A DNA stretch of 64,000 bases from Cryptomeria japonica. Lineage: Eukaryota > Streptophyta > Pinopsida > Cupressales > Cupressaceae. The notes beneath the pieces are model-generated. The model did not search any database and was not told the origin of the DNA. It was given only the letters and a program-made list of their open reading frames with translations. The stretch spans positions 240,670,422 through 240,734,421 of the forward strand of contig NC_081406.1 in the NCBI RefSeq assembly GCF_030272615.1, read 5' to 3'. Positions 63,321 through 64,000 of the stretch are shown here, in pieces. Each line of letters opens with the position of its first letter. Position 1 is the first letter of the stretch. The translations under genes and the position numbers were made by a program.

Positions 63321-63837
63321 ACACCCGGGTATGTAAGGTTGAATAACTCTAAAAGTCAGATAATTGGGAATAAATACCAAGGTGTTATGACTAGAGGAAG
63401 ATTGGAAAATGAAGAGGTATGTCTAATTTCTCAAATTGAACCAACAACTATTAATGAGGCATGTGAAGATAAACATTGGATTAAAGCTATGGAAGATGAA
63501 TTGGAACAAATTGAAAAAAATAACACATGGACATTGGTTCCCCGACCTAAAAACAAAAATGTAATTGGAACTAAATGGGTATTCAGAAATAAACTTAATG
63601 AAGATGGTAAGGTAATCAGAAACAAAGAAATACTAGTGTGTAAGGGATATTCACAGAAAGAAGGAATTGATTACAATGAAACCTTTGCAACGGTAGCTAG
63701 AATTGAGGCAGCATATTGCTCTTAGCTTTTGCAGCACACAAGAACTATAAAGTATATCAAATGGATGTTAAATGTGAGTTTTTGAATGGTGATCTTGAAG
63801 AGGAAGTTTACATTGAACAACCTAATGGATTTTCTTT
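63321..63837 (+). pseudogene. Element D reverse transcriptase, truncated
   Basis: Begins with HWIKAMEDELEQIEKNNTW and goes through GTKWVFRNKLNEDGK and the KEGIDYNETFATVARIEA block; a frameshift at about 63715 is followed by [18 protein letters not shown]. The frame then enters unrelated sequence. The catalytic YVDD region, about 150 residues further on in relatives, is missing. Confidence 0.9.
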
Positions 63838-64000
63838 GATAGTTGGAGCATGGCATCAGACCAACATAATTAATAGAGAAATATTTTTTTTCGGCTTTGA
63901 TGAAGGAGAGCTACTTCTCAGGGGGAGTAGATTGGATAAATTTGGTTATAATAATTGGTATTTGTAATAAGTTCTATGAGCTGATTGCATTTGGTTTTGT
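63838..64000 (+). other. Post-deletion 3' part of element D
   Basis: Non-pol sequence with a purine-rich stretch (CTCAGGGGGAGTAG). It looks like the spacer between pol and the 3' LTR in copia elements. No LTR start is recognised before the window ends. Confidence 0.5.

Larger units (their letters stand above)
58901..64000 (+). mobile_element. Element D: Ty1/copia retrotransposon, 3' end outside the window
   Basis: A 5' LTR (58901-60809), primer site, and gag, protease, integrase and the first part of RT are present in order. RT ends abruptly near 63838 and joins non-pol sequence that contains a purine run CAGGGGGAG at 63919-63927, which looks like the region before a 3' LTR. So most of RT and all of RNase H are deleted. 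The 3' LTR, if present, is past the window end. Sequence is close in type to element B. Confidence 0.88.

Overview
This window looks like nuclear DNA of a seed plant with a large, repeat-rich genome. The evidence is a dense, nested set of Ty1/copia and Ty3/gypsy LTR retrotransposons in many stages of decay, a tRNA-derived SINE, long AT-rich spacers and almost no host coding sequence. A conifer-like genome fits the very old, unpurged elements, but that is inference and the species cannot be read from the sequence.

Layout. 839-11385: a gag-only copia-type element on the minus strand (element A, target duplication CTTGT). It is split by a complete but dead copia element on the plus strand (element B, 1739-9297), whose 3' LTR carries a SINE (7732-8034) with a 16-bp target duplication. 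12347-13387: an intact single-exon host gene for a small protein with an N-terminal membrane segment and about three WD40-like repeats (copy 1). 14515-30902: a 16.4-kb Ty3/gypsy element on the minus strand with two RNase H domains (Tat-like), inserted into a CA/TA microsatellite. 31-36 kb: microsatellites, a degenerate repeat with a zinc-knuckle-like motif (R1), and the 3' end plus LTR of another copia element (E). 36005-42982: a full-length copia element on the plus strand (element C, target duplication ATGAC), whose pol reads in a single frame broken almost only by stop codons. 44178-45206: copy 2 of the WD40-like gene, also intact. 45.8-48.2 kb: repeat R2, related to R1. 48.2-49.4 kb: a third partial copy of the gene's flanks without the gene. 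49.4-58.9 kb: mostly unrecognised AT-rich DNA with fragments of SIRE-like copia elements. 58901-64000: a copia element on the plus strand (D) with its 5' LTR and a pol that breaks off inside reverse transcriptase; it runs to the window edge.

The only convincing host genes are the two WD40-like paralogues. They are colinear through almost the whole protein, free of frameshifts, and share flanking sequence on both sides, so they come from a local direct duplication later pushed apart by the gypsy and copia insertions. About 500 bp upstream of each start lies a shared block whose differences fall mainly at third codon positions; it may be a relic exon. I see no prokaryotic features, CRISPR array, tRNA or rRNA gene, and no clear multi-gene system.
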